A stretch of DNA of 64,000 bases from Lentibacillus sediminis (GCF_002763455.1 NZ_NIXK01000001.1:682001-746000), one strand, 5' to 3'; counted from the stretch's first letter, positions 35,237 to 44,952 are shown. Program-made: numbers and translations. Notes: generated by a model not told the origin, from the sequence alone.

Positions 35237-35297
35237 ACACAGCGGGATTTGAACAAGGATCTTTTCGTAACTTTTTTATTTATTTCGTAGTTGATGG

Positions 35298-35425
35298 AAA
35301 CTGGGACATAAGTTATCGGTGAGAAAATTTCTGTTACAAAGTGCTCGTTGATTTCCGCTGCGGGCAGTCGCTTTCCGCAGCGATAGCTAAGTTATGTCAC
35401 AGTTTATAGATATTGTGATATGAAA
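35298..35425. repeat. Dispersed repeat element, short (internally deleted) copy
   Basis: The left part carries GTGCTCGTTGATTTCCGCT and the right part carries GTTATGTCACAG...TATAGAT...TGTGATA. Both ends match the long copy at 51944-52425. The joint falls at TTTCCGC, a word present at both inner edges of the long copy, so this looks like an internal deletion by short homology. The ends also carry GACATAAGTTA and its near complement TAAGTTATGTC. No coding sequence inside. Confidence 0.75.
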
Positions 35426-35468
35426 AAACAGAGAAACATACGAAAAAACATAGGGAGAGGATGTACAT

Positions 35469-36983
35469 ATGGCTGCCAAAAAAAGGCCGTCCATGATGAA
35501 CCGCGCATTGAATGGGATTGAGACAGTCGGAAACCGGCTTCCCGATCCATTTATGCTGTTCGTCATTTTGGCGGGACTCGTTATTGTCTTATCATGGGTT
35601 ATTTCCTTATTTGACGTGACATTTACCATACCGGGAGAGGAAGAAGAGCTGGCAATCCGCAGCATTGTGTCAGCGGAAGGACTGCAGTTCATTCTCACTT
35701 CCATGCTGGAAAACTTTGTCACGTTTACCCCATTGGGTGTCGTCCTGGCAATGATGCTCGGGATAGGACTTGCTGACAAGGTGGGACTCTTGGAAACAGC
35801 GATCAAAAGCACGATCCTGAAAGCACCAAAATTCATTGTTACCTATGCGGTTGTTTTTACCGGTATTTTGGGAAACCTGGCATCAGATGCGGCGTTTGTT
35901 ATTGTGCCACCGCTTGCCGCTATGGTATTTTACAACATCGGCCGCCATCCGCTGGCAGGACTTGCCGCCGGTTTTGCGGGTGTGGGAGCCGGCTTCACAG
36001 CGAATATCATGATTACCGGTACCGACGCCCTGCTTTCCGGGATTTCTACAGAAGTTATTCAGACAGTGGATCAAAGTTTGACGGTCACGCCGGTGGATAA
36101 CTGGTTTTTCATGATTGCTTCTGTGTTTATTTTAACGGCAGTGGGCGGACTGGTCACCGAGAAACTGGTGGAGCCACGTCTGGGCCAATATGAAGGAAAT
36201 GTAGGGAAGGAGATTACCCAGTCAACCGGGCAAGAAACCAAAGGGCTGCGCAATGCTGCGATTTCGGCACTTATTTATGTAGCTGTAGTTGTCGGTGTTA
36301 TCCTCCTGCCGAATTCCCCGCTTACCAATGAACAGGGCGGGATTGTTCCATCACCATTCCTGGACGGTATCGTGCCGATTATTTTGTTCGGGTTTATCAC
36401 GGTTGGTGTGACATATGGAGTGACGGTCAAGAAAATTAAAAGCTCCCGCGACATTGGTTCTTTTATGGGTCAAGCGATGAAGGATATGTCCGGGTTTATC
36501 GTATTAGTGTTTGCGGCATCGCAGTTTATCGCTTATTTTGAATGGTCGAATATGGGGTCCTGGATTGCGGTCAGCGGCGCGAATGCTCTGGAGTCAATTG
36601 GACTGACTGGAATCGCTGTGATTATCGGCTTTATCCTGTTAACTGCTGTCCTGAACCTGTTTATTTTCAGCGGTTCGGCGCAGTGGGCATTGGAGGCGCC
36701 GATTTTCATCCCGCTGTTCTATTATCTGGGCTATCATCCGGCATTCATTCAAGCGGCATTCCGGATTGCCGATTCATCGACCAATATTATTACACCGATG
36801 AATCCGTATCTGATTATTGTGCTTGGATTTATGCAGGATTATGATAAGAAAGCAGGGATTGGTACATTGATCGCTCTGATGCTGCCGTACAGTATTTGTT
36901 TCTTGCTTACATTTATCACGATCTTTCTGCTGTTCTACTTCCTGGGGATTCCGTATGGACCGGGAATCGATGCGTTTCTGTAA
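35469..36983 (+). CDS. AbgT family transporter
   Basis: Membrane carrier of 504 residues with about eleven hydrophobic segments, in the AbgT family (p-aminobenzoyl-glutamate importers; some members export sulfonamides). Family signatures are NRLPDPFMLFVILAG near 22-36, LGNLASDAAFVIVPPLAAM near 136-154, FSGSAQWALEAPIFIPL near 400 and DSSTNIITPMNPY near 436. It follows three amidohydrolase genes after 232 bases that contain a repeat element, so it may have its own promoter. A joint role in importing and hydrolysing N-acyl glutamates is the natural reading. Confidence 0.9.
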   Translation: MAAKKRPSMMNRALNGIETVGNRLPDPFMLFVILAGLVIVLSWVISLFDVTFTIPGEEEELAIRSIVSAEGLQFILTSMLENFVTFTPLGVVLAMMLGIGLADKVGLLETAIKSTILKAPKFIVTYAVVFTGILGNLASDAAFVIVPPLAAMVFYNIGRHPLAGLAAGFAGVGAGFTANIMITGTDALLSGISTEVIQTVDQSLTVTPVDNWFFMIASVFILTAVGGLVTEKLVEPRLGQYEGNVGKEITQSTGQETKGLRNAAISALIYVAVVVGVILLPNSPLTNEQGGIVPSPFLDGIVPIILFGFITVGVTYGVTVKKIKSSRDIGSFMGQAMKDMSGFIVLVFAASQFIAYFEWSNMGSWIAVSGANALESIGLTGIAVIIGFILLTAVLNLFIFSGSAQWALEAPIFIPLFYYLGYHPAFIQAAFRIADSSTNIITPMNPYLIIVLGFMQDYDKKAGIGTLIALMLPYSICFLLTFITIFLLFYFLGIPYGPGIDAFL

Positions 36984-37001
36984 ATGAAAGGATGCTGACT
37001 A

Positions 37002-37331
37002 ATGGAGATTTTTGGCAAAGAAATTCGCGGTGCTGTGGATAAAGAAACACGGTGTCGGCATTATCAGCAGACAAATGACCGGATCGCTATTAAGTTTTAC
37101 TGCTGCGGGGAGTATTTTCCCTGTTATCAGTGCCATCAGGAGTATGGCTGCGGCAAGCCAAAGGTGTGGCCGCGCCGGTTGTTCGGTGAGCAGGCGGTGT
37201 TATGCGGATCCTGCGGCGAGGAGCTTGCAATCAACAGTTATTTAAACAGCGGCAATCGCTGTCCGGCATGTGAGGCTTCCTTTAATCCCGGCTGCGCTCT
37301 ACATTATCATCTCTATTTTGCTAAAGAGTAA
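37002..37331 (+). CDS. CHY zinc-finger protein
   Basis: Protein of 109 residues with the CHY-type zinc-binding pattern: CRHYQQTNDRIAIKFYCCGEYFPCYQCH-like spacing of Cys and His at about 23-50, CGSCGEEL near 72 and CPACEASF near 89, closing with HYH near 103. CHY domains bind two or three zinc ions; bacterial small members are of unknown role. The ATG is 19 bases after abgT. Co-transcription with abgT is likely, but no functional tie is known. Confidence 0.82.
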   Translation: MEIFGKEIRGAVDKETRCRHYQQTNDRIAIKFYCCGEYFPCYQCHQEYGCGKPKVWPRRLFGEQAVLCGSCGEELAINSYLNSGNRCPACEASFNPGCALHYHLYFAKE

Positions 37332-37420
37332 TTTGCTATAGGCTGTTTACTTGCAGAAGAGAAAGCTTTATCATTAAATAGAGAAAGGTAATTTTTAGCG
37401 AAATAAGGAGGTTGCCATTC

Positions 37421-37660
37421 ATGGCGTTTGTCATTTTGGATCCATGCAGACAGGAAAAATCGGCCGAATGCGTGAGCGTATGCCCGGTGGACTGCATTGA
37501 AGAAGGTCCGGATCAATTCTACATCGACCCAGATGTTTGTATAGATTGTGCTGCATGCAAGGCGGTATGTCCGGTAGATGCGATAGAGGAAGAATATGAT
37601 TTGGAACCGCAACAAGAAGTGTTCCTGGAAAAGGCAGAAGAATTTTTTGCCAATAGATAA
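37421..37660 (+). CDS. fer: Ferredoxin, 7Fe type
   Basis: Electron carrier of 79 residues. Cysteine spacing matches the 7Fe ferredoxins: Cys9, Cys17 and Cys50 fit a 3Fe-4S site, and Cys21, Cys40, Cys43 and Cys46 fit a 4Fe-4S site, with a free Cys25. The acidic C-terminal tail (EEEYDLEPQQEVFLEKAEEF) is typical of Bacillus ferredoxins. The ATG at 37421 lies 9-10 bases after AAGGAGG; a TTG at 37412 overlaps that site. Redox partners are not evident nearby. Confidence 0.9.
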   Translation: MAFVILDPCRQEKSAECVSVCPVDCIEEGPDQFYIDPDVCIDCAACKAVCPVDAIEEEYDLEPQQEVFLEKAEEFFANR

Positions 37661-37728
37661 CATAGGAGGAAGGCTGTTTTCCCGTGTGGGGAGGCAGTCT
37701 TTTTTATTTTTGAAAAATTAACTTGAAG

Positions 37729-37758
37729 TTGACGTTAACGTTAATGGTAAACTATAAG
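37729..37758 (+). promoter_or_regulatory. Promoter and MerR-type operator of the acyl-CoA operon
   Basis: TTGACG (37729-37734) and TATAAG (37753-37758) are 18 bases apart. The 16-mer TTGACGTTAACGTTAA at 37729-37744 is a near-perfect palindrome overlapping the -35 and spacer, the usual MerR-family position. It resembles the operator reported for LiuR-type regulators of branched-chain acid breakdown. Confidence 0.68.
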
Positions 37759-37810
37759 AAGAGGATGGTCAGAAATTTTAAATTTCTCGACATTCCCACT
37801 AGAGGTGATG

Positions 37811-38212
37811 ATGGTGAGCAAAGAAAAAACCTATTCGATTTCGGATCTGGCATTGCAGTTTGATATTTCCACCCGGACGATTCGCTATTATGAGGAAATT
37901 GGCCTCTTGGCGCCAAAGCGCAGTAATAATGGCAGGCGAATTTTCACCAGGAAGGAAAAAACCCGGCTGCAGCTGATTTTTCGCGGGAAAAAGTACGGGT
38001 TCAATCTGGAGGAAATCCGGGAGATGATTCAGCTGTTTGACCAGGATCCTACAGGTAAGAGACAGCTGGAGAAGACCATCGAATATGGACAGGAGAAAGT
38101 AGAGGAGGTGACGCAGCGCATTGACGAACTCGTTTTAATCCGTACCGAGATGGAGCGACTGTTAGATGATTTTCAGGAACAATTAATAACATGGGAGGAT
38201 GAGGAAGAATGA
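37811..38212 (+). CDS. MerR family regulator of the acyl-CoA operon
   Basis: Regulator of about 133 residues. An N-terminal MerR helix-turn-helix (YSISDLALQFDISTRTIRYYEE, LGLLAPKR-like wing with NNGRRIFTRKE) is followed by a long dimerisation coiled coil. No metal-binding Cys is seen in the C-terminal part, so a CoA-ester or other organic signal is more likely than a metal. Possible starts at 37808, 37811 and 37814 all follow AGAGG. Its stop overlaps the acyl-CoA synthetase start by 4 bases, so it controls its own operon, probably through the palindrome at 37729-37744. Confidence 0.85.
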   Translation: MVSKEKTYSISDLALQFDISTRTIRYYEEIGLLAPKRSNNGRRIFTRKEKTRLQLIFRGKKYGFNLEEIREMIQLFDQDPTGKRQLEKTIEYGQEKVEEVTQRIDELVLIRTEMERLLDDFQEQLITWEDEEE

Positions 38213-39735
38213 ATCTGCCAAATCTGTTGGCACATCAGTCCAGGAAATTTCCAAATAAGGAGGGAATTGTTACACCAAATGAGCGAATTACTTACTTGGA
38301 ATGGCATCTTGCTGTCAACCAGCTGGCTGACAGTCTCCGGAGAAGGGGTGTCGGCAAAGGGGATAAAGTGGTGCTGCATTTGCCAAATACAAAGGAATTT
38401 CTTTTCACGTATCTGGCGGTGCAGCGGATTGGCGGGCTAAGTGTGCCAATCAATGCCAGGCTCACACAACAGGAAATCTCCTATATCCTGAACCACAGTG
38501 ATGCGAAGGTATTTGTTACCCATGAAGCGCTGTTTGCTCAAGTGAAGGGGCTGCCCGATGAGTCTGAATGCCTGTGGGTGAAAACCGGAGAGGAAGAGGG
38601 AGCGTGGCTTTCACTCGATGCGTTGATTGCAGAAGGATCGACGGAGGAAATTCCATGTGACCTGCTGGAGGATGAGGAAGCATCGATTCTGTATACATCC
38701 GGCACCACCGGCACACCAAAAGGGGTTGTGTTCACATACCGGAATATTTTAACCGTGGCAACCATGATTTGCATTGAAATGTCGATGAAACCGGAAAGCC
38801 GCGTGCTCCATATGATGCCGCTCAGTCATTCGGCTCCGCTGCATTTGTTTATGGCGGCAGGACTTTATGTCGGTGCTGCGCATGTAACTGTACCAACATT
38901 TACCCCGGAGCTTTTGCTGGGAACTGTGCAGAAGGAGAAAATCACCCATTTCTTCGGTGCGCCGGTTGCTTATCTCGGCAGTGCCAGCCATCCGGACATT
39001 AGCAATTATGACCTGTCATCTATGGAGTATTGGGTCTACGGAGGTGCGCCGCTTGGGGAGCAGGAAGTGCGGTTGGTGAAGGATAAATTTTCCACTAATC
39101 GGCTGATGTGCGTGTATGGGCTGACAGAAGCCGGACCGAGTGGGACGCTGCTTGGATTTGCTGATCACGCGGAAAAAGCGGGAAGCATTGGCAGGCGGGC
39201 TGCCTTGAATTGCGAAATTCGCCTGGTGGATGACAGAGGAGAAAACGTCGTCCAGGGTGAAGTCGGCGAAATCGTCCTTAAAGGAGAAGGAAACATGAAG
39301 GGCTATTACAAGAATGAAGCTCAAACAAGGGAAACACTGCATGACGGCTGGCTGTACACAGGAGATATGGCCAAGCAGGATGAAGAAGGCTTTTACTGGA
39401 TCGTCGACCGGAAAAAAGACATCATCATATCCGGCGGGGTGAATATTTTTCCGAAAGAAATCGAGCACGCCCTGATGAGCCATCCAAAAATAGCAGATGC
39501 GGCGGTTGTTGGCACACCTAATCCGGATTGGGGCGAAACGGTTAAAGCGTTTGTGGTGGTTGAAGAAGAAATGGAAGATGTTGCAGCTGTCTGCAAAGAG
39601 TTTCTGCGTGAAAGATTAGCAAGTTACAAAATACCAAGAGTATATGAAACTTTGGAAGTGCTTCCCAGAAATGCAACAGGCAAGCTGCAGAAAAATCAGC
39701 TTCGCGACCGGGTGGAGGAAGGCGGCAAACAATGA
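38209..39735 (+). CDS. Acyl-CoA synthetase (AMP-forming)
   Basis: Adenylate-forming ligase of 508 residues converting a fatty or other carboxylic acid to its CoA ester. Motifs are YTSGTTGTPKG near 164-174 (ATP loop), YGLTEAG near 302, YTGDMAKQDEEGF near 386, DRKKDIIISGG near 403 and the catalytic lysine in NATGKLQK near 493. Closest in layout to FadD or short/medium-chain ligases. The ATGA overlap with merR and the 4-base overlap with the dehydrogenase gene show a three-gene operon for acid activation and oxidation. Chain length not readable. Confidence 0.9.
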   Translation: MNLPNLLAHQSRKFPNKEGIVTPNERITYLEWHLAVNQLADSLRRRGVGKGDKVVLHLPNTKEFLFTYLAVQRIGGLSVPINARLTQQEISYILNHSDAKVFVTHEALFAQVKGLPDESECLWVKTGEEEGAWLSLDALIAEGSTEEIPCDLLEDEEASILYTSGTTGTPKGVVFTYRNILTVATMICIEMSMKPESRVLHMMPLSHSAPLHLFMAAGLYVGAAHVTVPTFTPELLLGTVQKEKITHFFGAPVAYLGSASHPDISNYDLSSMEYWVYGGAPLGEQEVRLVKDKFSTNRLMCVYGLTEAGPSGTLLGFADHAEKAGSIGRRAALNCEIRLVDDRGENVVQGEVGEIVLKGEGNMKGYYKNEAQTRETLHDGWLYTGDMAKQDEEGFYWIVDRKKDIIISGGVNIFPKEIEHALMSHPKIADAAVVGTPNPDWGETVKAFVVVEEEMEDVAAVCKEFLRERLASYKIPRVYETLEVLPRNATGKLQKNQLRDRVEEGGKQ

Positions 39736-41378
39736 GAAATTTTTACCGGGAAGATGTAAATTTACTGGAGTTGCTGAAATCCCGGCTGCCCAAAGATTTT
39801 TTCCAATGGGCGGACGGTGAGCTGGAGAAGCTTGGCGCATTCACTGCCGGGACCATGGATGAACGCGCCGTCCACACCGACAGGGAAGGACAGCCGCGCC
39901 TGATCCGTTATGACAAAATGGGCAAGGAAGTCTCCCATGTCTGGCTGAATGAGGGCTACAGACAGACGGTGGAAGAAACCTATAACACGGGGATTGTCGG
40001 CTATATCCATAAGGAAATCCCAGAGCTCAGGGTTAAAGGAAACTATGTCTATGCATTTGCCCAAGGCTATCTGGTGTCCCATGCCGAGCCTGGCTTTTAC
40101 TGCCCGATCACGCTCACCAAAGCAACAGCGTATTTGCTGGATCATTATGGCTCGGACGAACTGAAAGAGGCGTTTTTGCCGCATGTCCTGTCCACCGGAG
40201 AAACCAAGCTCTATGAAGGGGCAACCTTTTTGACGGAACGGCAGGGAGGCTCCGATGTTGGGGCAAATGAAACAACAGCGGTGAAGGAAGGGGATCATTA
40301 CCGCATTTCCGGAGAAAAATATTTCGCCAGCAATGCCGGTGCCTGCGGGGTGGCCATGGTTCTTGCCCGAATGGAAAATGCGCCAGAAGGGACGAAAGGG
40401 CTTAGTTTGTTTCTGGTGCCATGGGAGGAAAATCGGCTGGAGGGCAGGCTCCGCATCCGCCGGCTGAAGGACAAACTGGGTGTGCGAGCCGTGCCTTCAG
40501 CGGAAGTGGAGTTCGAAGGTGCCAAAGCATATCTGGTCGGGGATCCGGCAAAAGGATTTTCCTATATGATGGAGGCGCTGAATCTGTCACGTGTCTCAAA
40601 TGCTGTTGCTTCTCTTGGCATCATGCGCCGTTCATTTCTCGAAGCGAAAGACTATGCGTCAGAAAGGGAAGCATTTGGCAGCAAGCTAACCAGCTATCCC
40701 ATGGTCCAATCCACCTTGAGCAGAATGGCGGCAAAGCAGGAAATGGAGCTTAAAGCAATGTTTGAGGTCATCGCCCGGATGGATAAGGTGATGGGCAAAG
40801 AAACCAAGCATGCTGTCACGGTTGAAGAAGAGGCTCTGTTTCGTCTGTATGTCGCCATCCTGAAAAAAGAAACGGCAGAGCAGGCGGTTGAATTTACCCA
40901 TGAGGCGATTGAAATGCATGGAGGCAATGGTTATATTGAAGATTTCGTTACTCCAAGGCTGCTCCGCGACGCGCAAGTGCTGACCGTCTGGGAAGGGACA
41001 GCCAACATTCTCGGATTGGAAGTACTAAGGCTGATTGGGAAATATCAAGTGGATGAATTATTCGTACATGAAATGAAAGAGCGGTTGCATGAAGTGAAGG
41101 ATGAGACCTGGGTGACCGTGATTAAGGAAGAACTGGGAAAACTCAAGGATAAAATCAGCAAGATGAAGACACTTTCTCCGGATCTGCAAACCTATTACAG
41201 CAAGACCGTAGCCAAAGATTTTTGTGCTATTTTTGAAAGTGTTGTAGCGGTGGAAAGTTTAGAAGAAGGCAGCAGCAGAGACAGGGCTGTCGCGCTGGCG
41301 TATTTGAATAACGTATGGAATAGCGATGAAATTAGTAGTGAACCTGCCGATTTGCAGTTGTTTTCTGAGATGTTTTAA
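39732..41378 (+). CDS. Acyl-CoA dehydrogenase family protein
   Basis: FAD-dependent dehydrogenase of 548 residues, longer than the usual 380 and close to the AidB-like branch with an extended C-terminus. Marks are YEGATFLTERQGGSDVG near 158-174, EKYFASNAGA near 193, LNLSRVSNAVASLG near 282, AFGSKLTSYPMVQ near 310 and IEMHGGNGYIEDF near 395 followed by VTVWEGTANI-like LTVWEGTANI near 416. The extra helical tail (about 440-548) has no recognised motif. The catalytic glutamate of ordinary dehydrogenases is not certain here. It probably oxidises the CoA esters made by the upstream ligase. Confidence 0.87.
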   Translation: MRNFYREDVNLLELLKSRLPKDFFQWADGELEKLGAFTAGTMDERAVHTDREGQPRLIRYDKMGKEVSHVWLNEGYRQTVEETYNTGIVGYIHKEIPELRVKGNYVYAFAQGYLVSHAEPGFYCPITLTKATAYLLDHYGSDELKEAFLPHVLSTGETKLYEGATFLTERQGGSDVGANETTAVKEGDHYRISGEKYFASNAGACGVAMVLARMENAPEGTKGLSLFLVPWEENRLEGRLRIRRLKDKLGVRAVPSAEVEFEGAKAYLVGDPAKGFSYMMEALNLSRVSNAVASLGIMRRSFLEAKDYASEREAFGSKLTSYPMVQSTLSRMAAKQEMELKAMFEVIARMDKVMGKETKHAVTVEEEALFRLYVAILKKETAEQAVEFTHEAIEMHGGNGYIEDFVTPRLLRDAQVLTVWEGTANILGLEVLRLIGKYQVDELFVHEMKERLHEVKDETWVTVIKEELGKLKDKISKMKTLSPDLQTYYSKTVAKDFCAIFESVVAVESLEEGSSRDRAVALAYLNNVWNSDEISSEPADLQLFSEMF

Positions 41379-41406
41379 AGGATCTGTAGCACTATTGAGA
41401 AGACAA

Positions 41407-41470
41407 AAAAAATCCCGGCATATGTTGAGCGGCCAATTTAGTGGCGGACATGTACCGGGGTTTGCTATTT
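41407..41470. terminator. Terminator between the dehydrogenase gene and a convergent small gene
   Basis: AATCCCGGCATATGT at 41411 pairs imperfectly with ACATGTACCGGGGTTT at 41449. A-run before and T after suit both directions. Confidence 0.6.
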
Positions 41471-41480
41471 CAACAGGTCA

Positions 41481-41618
41481 CTATTTATCTTCTGCCTTTT
41501 CAGCAATTTTACTTGCAATCCAGCGTTCGGCGGTCGTTTCGTCAATTTCATAGATTTTTCCTGCCCGCAGCAAATCTCCGTGATAGGCCGTTTGCACATT
41601 CATCTTCACTTTTACCAT
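41481..41618 (-). CDS. Small hypothetical protein, 45 residues
   Basis: The start is placed at ATG 41618, 8 bases after AAAGGGG; a longer frame from 41702 lacks a ribosome site. The protein reads MVKVKMNVQTAYHGDLLRAG and then an acidic/basic C-terminus (IDETTAERWIASKIAEKAEDK). The beta-hairpin followed by a helix resembles short proteins seen in phages and next to phage remnants of Bacillus, but nothing else phage-like is nearby. Function not recognised. Confidence 0.6.
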   Translation of the reverse strand: MVKVKMNVQTAYHGDLLRAGKIYEIDETTAERWIASKIAEKAEDK

Positions 41619-41922
41619 TGGTCTCGCCCCTTTTGATACAAGTATAACATGGAATGATGTTTCGTCGTATGTCCGTGCCCGTAAAAAGGACGCTCCACCC
41701 ATAGAGCCCCCTTGTTTACTGCTGTCCTTTTATCATCTGCGAAAAGTCGGACTCGGTTCAAGCGGTAACTAAAAACCTATTGAATTTATCGTTTCCATTT
41801 GATACCATTTGTAACAGCATTGTAATAATCAGAAAGTTACTGAATTCATTGGTTTCATATCGATAGAAAAGACGATGGCTTAATAGAATAGTTGATATAT
41901 ATTTGGAAAGGGCTGGAAGCAA

Positions 41923-42456
41923 ATGGGTAACTTATTGAAGAATATTGCGATTTGGGGTATTTGGATTATAGTGGGCGTTGGTGCAATTGCTTCGTTAATT
42001 TTTGCGTATTTGGTTTTCTCTTCTTGGCAAAGCACAAACGAGGAAGACAAAGCAGAATATACAAGCGAAGTTGAAATGGCGCAATCAGGGCAGGGCGAAG
42101 GAGAAAGCGAAGAAAGTGAAGCGGCAGGAAACTACCCTTCTGAAACAGCATTCCGAAACGATTTGCATAAAATGACTCATCAGAAAGTAACTGCTTCGGA
42201 AAAATGGGGTCACTTGGAGATTACGGAGGAAAGAATTGATAATATGCTTCAAATCCTGGAAGAGTACGGGGTAGACAATTATTCTTCAGGGCACTTTTTT
42301 GAAGAAGTATTGAACGAATGGAAAAATGGCGACTTCAGCAATGCGGTTGAAGTTCATAACACAATATGGAGTGAAGAGAACGGAACGGTCGGAAGGGCAA
42401 CAGGTCTAATGACCGAAAGCGAAGAACAATCGTATATTGAAAAACATTTCGAATAG
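41923..42456 (+). CDS. Membrane-anchored protein with a DUF6241-like domain
   Basis: Protein of 177 residues. One N-terminal membrane segment (about 7-33) is followed by a Glu/Ser/Gly-rich linker (35-75) and a soluble domain of about 100 residues beginning NDLHKMTHQKV. The domain looks like DUF6241, a family of unknown function common in Bacillus. A GGAAAGGG site precedes the ATG. Monocistronic, with a strong terminator downstream; the protein would face outside. Confidence 0.68.
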   Translation: MGNLLKNIAIWGIWIIVGVGAIASLIFAYLVFSSWQSTNEEDKAEYTSEVEMAQSGQGEGESEESEAAGNYPSETAFRNDLHKMTHQKVTASEKWGHLEITEERIDNMLQILEEYGVDNYSSGHFFEEVLNEWKNGDFSNAVEVHNTIWSEENGTVGRATGLMTESEEQSYIEKHFE

Positions 42457-42539
42457 ACAGGGCTGATTTTTGCAGTAAACAAACCGTGTGAAGATTTACT
42501 CCTGACAAGCAAGTGACACGAAGCAAAAACTAAAGCAAG

Positions 42540-42595
42540 GCTGGTGAGCCTTCACGTAATATCGTGCTACGGGTCCTCACCAGCTTCTTGTTTTT
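42540..42595 (+). terminator. Terminator after the DUF6241-like gene
   Basis: GCTGGTGAG (42540-42548) pairs with CTCACCAGC (42576-42584), then TTCTTGTTTTT. The loop region contains a second weak stem (CACG/CGTG). Confidence 0.8.
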
Positions 42596-42599
42596 ACTG

Positions 42600-44660
42600 C
42601 TATCCCTTTATCATCTGCAGCGCCTGAGAGGTATCTGTGGTCGGCTGCTGACAGGCAAAATTCTCACAAACATAGATGGTTGTTTGTCCTTCGATTTGCT
42701 TGTACTCTGAGGTGAATGGCGCCACAGCAACAAGCATCTCAGCAGATTCCCCGGCAAGAATTGCTACTCCTGGCAAATAATCCTGCTGCAGTTGGCTCAG
42801 CAACTCCTTCCTCTCCTGATCATCTTCGGCTCCAAGAACAACCACTTCTTTCGTAGGATTTTCCGTAAGCTGCAGGCTTTGCAGGAAGAACGGACTGGCA
42901 GCGGCTATTTGTTCGATCTCCTCATAAAAGGTATAGTACATTTCATCGACTTCATCCAAATAGGCAGTTTCCCCAGTAAGGAAGCCGAGACGAGTTAGCA
43001 TCACGGCAGCGACACTGTTGCCGGATGGGATGGCCCCATCGTAAATCTCTTTGTCTCGTGCAATCAGCTTCTCTCCGTCGGTGCCACTGAAATAAAATCC
43101 GCCATTTTGCTCATCCCCAAACAGGCGAATCATCTCATTAGCCAGATGTTTCGCTGTCTGCAAATATTCCGGCGAAAATGTGGCTTCATACAGTTCCAAA
43201 TAACCCCATAACAGAAAGGCGTAATCGTCAATAAATGCCTTGTTTTTTGTTTCTCCTTCACGGTAGCGCGCCATCAGCCTGCCTTCCTGAAACAAATGCT
43301 CCTCAATAAAGACAATAGCCGATTTCGCCATTTCAGTATACTGCGGATTGTCAAAAACCTTCCCAGCCTTGGCAAGCGCTGCAATCATTAGGCCGTTCCA
43401 CCCTGTCAGGATTTTGTCATCGACATGGGGATAAACCCTTTTTTCCCGCGCCTCCAACAAGCGTTTTCTCGCGTGTTCCAGCCGCTCATCCAGATCAGCC
43501 CGAGACAGATCATGCCTCCTTGCCTCCTTATCCAGCACCCTGCCGATCAGGTTTGGGATATTTTTTTCTTCAAAATTTCCCGCGGGGGTGATGTCATAGA
43601 CCGAGGCATACAACTGACCAAGCTCCTCGCCCAGGACATGGACGACCTCATCGTAATCCCACACATAATATTTACCTTCCACCCCTTCTGAATCGGCGTC
43701 AATAGCCGAATAAAAAGCGCCGTCTTTATGGGTCATTTCCCGCTCGATAAAGCGAATGATCTGCTCGCTTACCCGCTGGTAAAATGGATCCCCTGTCACT
43801 TGAAAACATTCCGTATAAACCATCAGCAAGAGCGCATTATCATAGAGCATCTTCTCAAAATGGGGAACCAGCCATTCCTTGTCCGTTGAATAGCGCGTAA
43901 AACCGAACCCAATCTGGTCGAAAATTCCTCCGTGTGCCATCGATTGCAGTGTGTTCTCGACGATTTTTAATGCTGCCCTCTCGCCGGTGAAATGATAATG
44001 TCTGATGAGGAACAGCAGATTCTGCGGCATCGGAAACTTTGGTGCATCGCCAAAACCGCCATACGAAAAGTCGCTGCTTTTAACGAGCTGCTTATAAGCC
44101 TGATCAATCGTGTCCTTTGTCAGCCGTTTCTCGCTCTTCTGCGTCTCGGTCCGATTAAGAGCGCTGGTGACACTTTCCGTGACCTCGGCAATATGCTCCG
44201 GATCCTTGGTGAATTTGTCATAAAGCTGGGTAAGCGCCTCGATGATACCAGGCAAACCGTATCTGCTTTTTTTCGGAAAATACGTCCCAGCATAAAACGG
44301 AATTTTCTCCGGCGTCATAAAAATCGTCAGCGGCCAGCCGCCATGACCGGTCATCATCTGACAGACTTTCATGTAAATCGAGTCAATATCCGGCCGCTCC
44401 TCGCGATCAACCTTGATGGAGATGTATTTTTCGTTTAGGATTTTCGCTACTTCCTCGTCTTCAAAGGACTCGTGTGCCATGACGTGGCACCAATGACAAG
44501 TGCTGTAGCCGATGGAAAGGAAGATTGGTTTATTTTCTTGTTTTGCTTTTTCGAATGCTTCTTCACCCCATGGAAACCAATCCACTGGATTGTGTGCATG
44601 CTGCAGTAAATATGGGGATTTTTCAGCGATTAATTTATTGGATTTATTGTTTGTTGGCAT
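42600..44660 (-). CDS. yyaL: Thioredoxin-domain protein YyaL (DUF255)
   Basis: Protein of 686 residues. The N-terminal thioredoxin-like domain (about 1-165) starts with [19 protein letters not shown] and has the redox motif STCHWCHVM near 53-61. The rest is an (alpha/alpha)6 barrel like N-acyl-glucosamine epimerases, with [13 protein letters not shown] near 410 and [17 protein letters not shown] near 484. Family members occur from bacteria to mammals (SPATA20) and their reaction is not established. Full length. The ATG at 44660 follows AAGGTGG. Confidence 0.9.
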   Translation of the reverse strand: MPTNNKSNKLIAEKSPYLLQHAHNPVDWFPWGEEAFEKAKQENKPIFLSIGYSTCHWCHVMAHESFEDEEVAKILNEKYISIKVDREERPDIDSIYMKVCQMMTGHGGWPLTIFMTPEKIPFYAGTYFPKKSRYGLPGIIEALTQLYDKFTKDPEHIAEVTESVTSALNRTETQKSEKRLTKDTIDQAYKQLVKSSDFSYGGFGDAPKFPMPQNLLFLIRHYHFTGERAALKIVENTLQSMAHGGIFDQIGFGFTRYSTDKEWLVPHFEKMLYDNALLLMVYTECFQVTGDPFYQRVSEQIIRFIEREMTHKDGAFYSAIDADSEGVEGKYYVWDYDEVVHVLGEELGQLYASVYDITPAGNFEEKNIPNLIGRVLDKEARRHDLSRADLDERLEHARKRLLEAREKRVYPHVDDKILTGWNGLMIAALAKAGKVFDNPQYTEMAKSAIVFIEEHLFQEGRLMARYREGETKNKAFIDDYAFLLWGYLELYEATFSPEYLQTAKHLANEMIRLFGDEQNGGFYFSGTDGEKLIARDKEIYDGAIPSGNSVAAVMLTRLGFLTGETAYLDEVDEMYYTFYEEIEQIAAASPFFLQSLQLTENPTKEVVVLGAEDDQERKELLSQLQQDYLPGVAILAGESAEMLVAVAPFTSEYKQIEGQTTIYVCENFACQQPTTDTSQALQMIKG

Positions 44661-44871
44661 TGGACCACCACCTTATTTTATAATTCCCATTTTTAGTTTT
44701 CCCTAAAAGAAATGAAAGAAACGATTTAAAGATGTAAATAGCTTTTCCCGTGCTGAATATTTAGATTCAATGTGATATAAAAATTGAATGATTATAGCCC
44801 AATGACAATGAAATATTGTTGAAATATATATCCAGTTATTTGTCTATTATTGTCATCCTTTGTCAAAGGTA

Positions 44872-44900
44872 TTTACATAGAGACTTTTGCCTTATATACT
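44872..44900 (+). promoter_or_regulatory. Promoter for the Spo0E-like gene
   Basis: TTTACA (44872-44877) and TATACT (44895-44900) are 17 bases apart. Just upstream TGTCAAA at 44861 differs by one base from the Spo0A box TGTCGAA, which would fit stationary-phase control, but a single match is weak. Confidence 0.55.
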
Positions 44901-44952
44901 GAATGATGGTTCATGAAAATTAGTGATGAATATGGGGGCTTTTTAAATTGTT

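Noticed and set aside
41481-41618. Prophage remnant
   Set aside because: The small protein is phage-like in style, but no integrase, structural or lysis genes or att-like duplications surround it.
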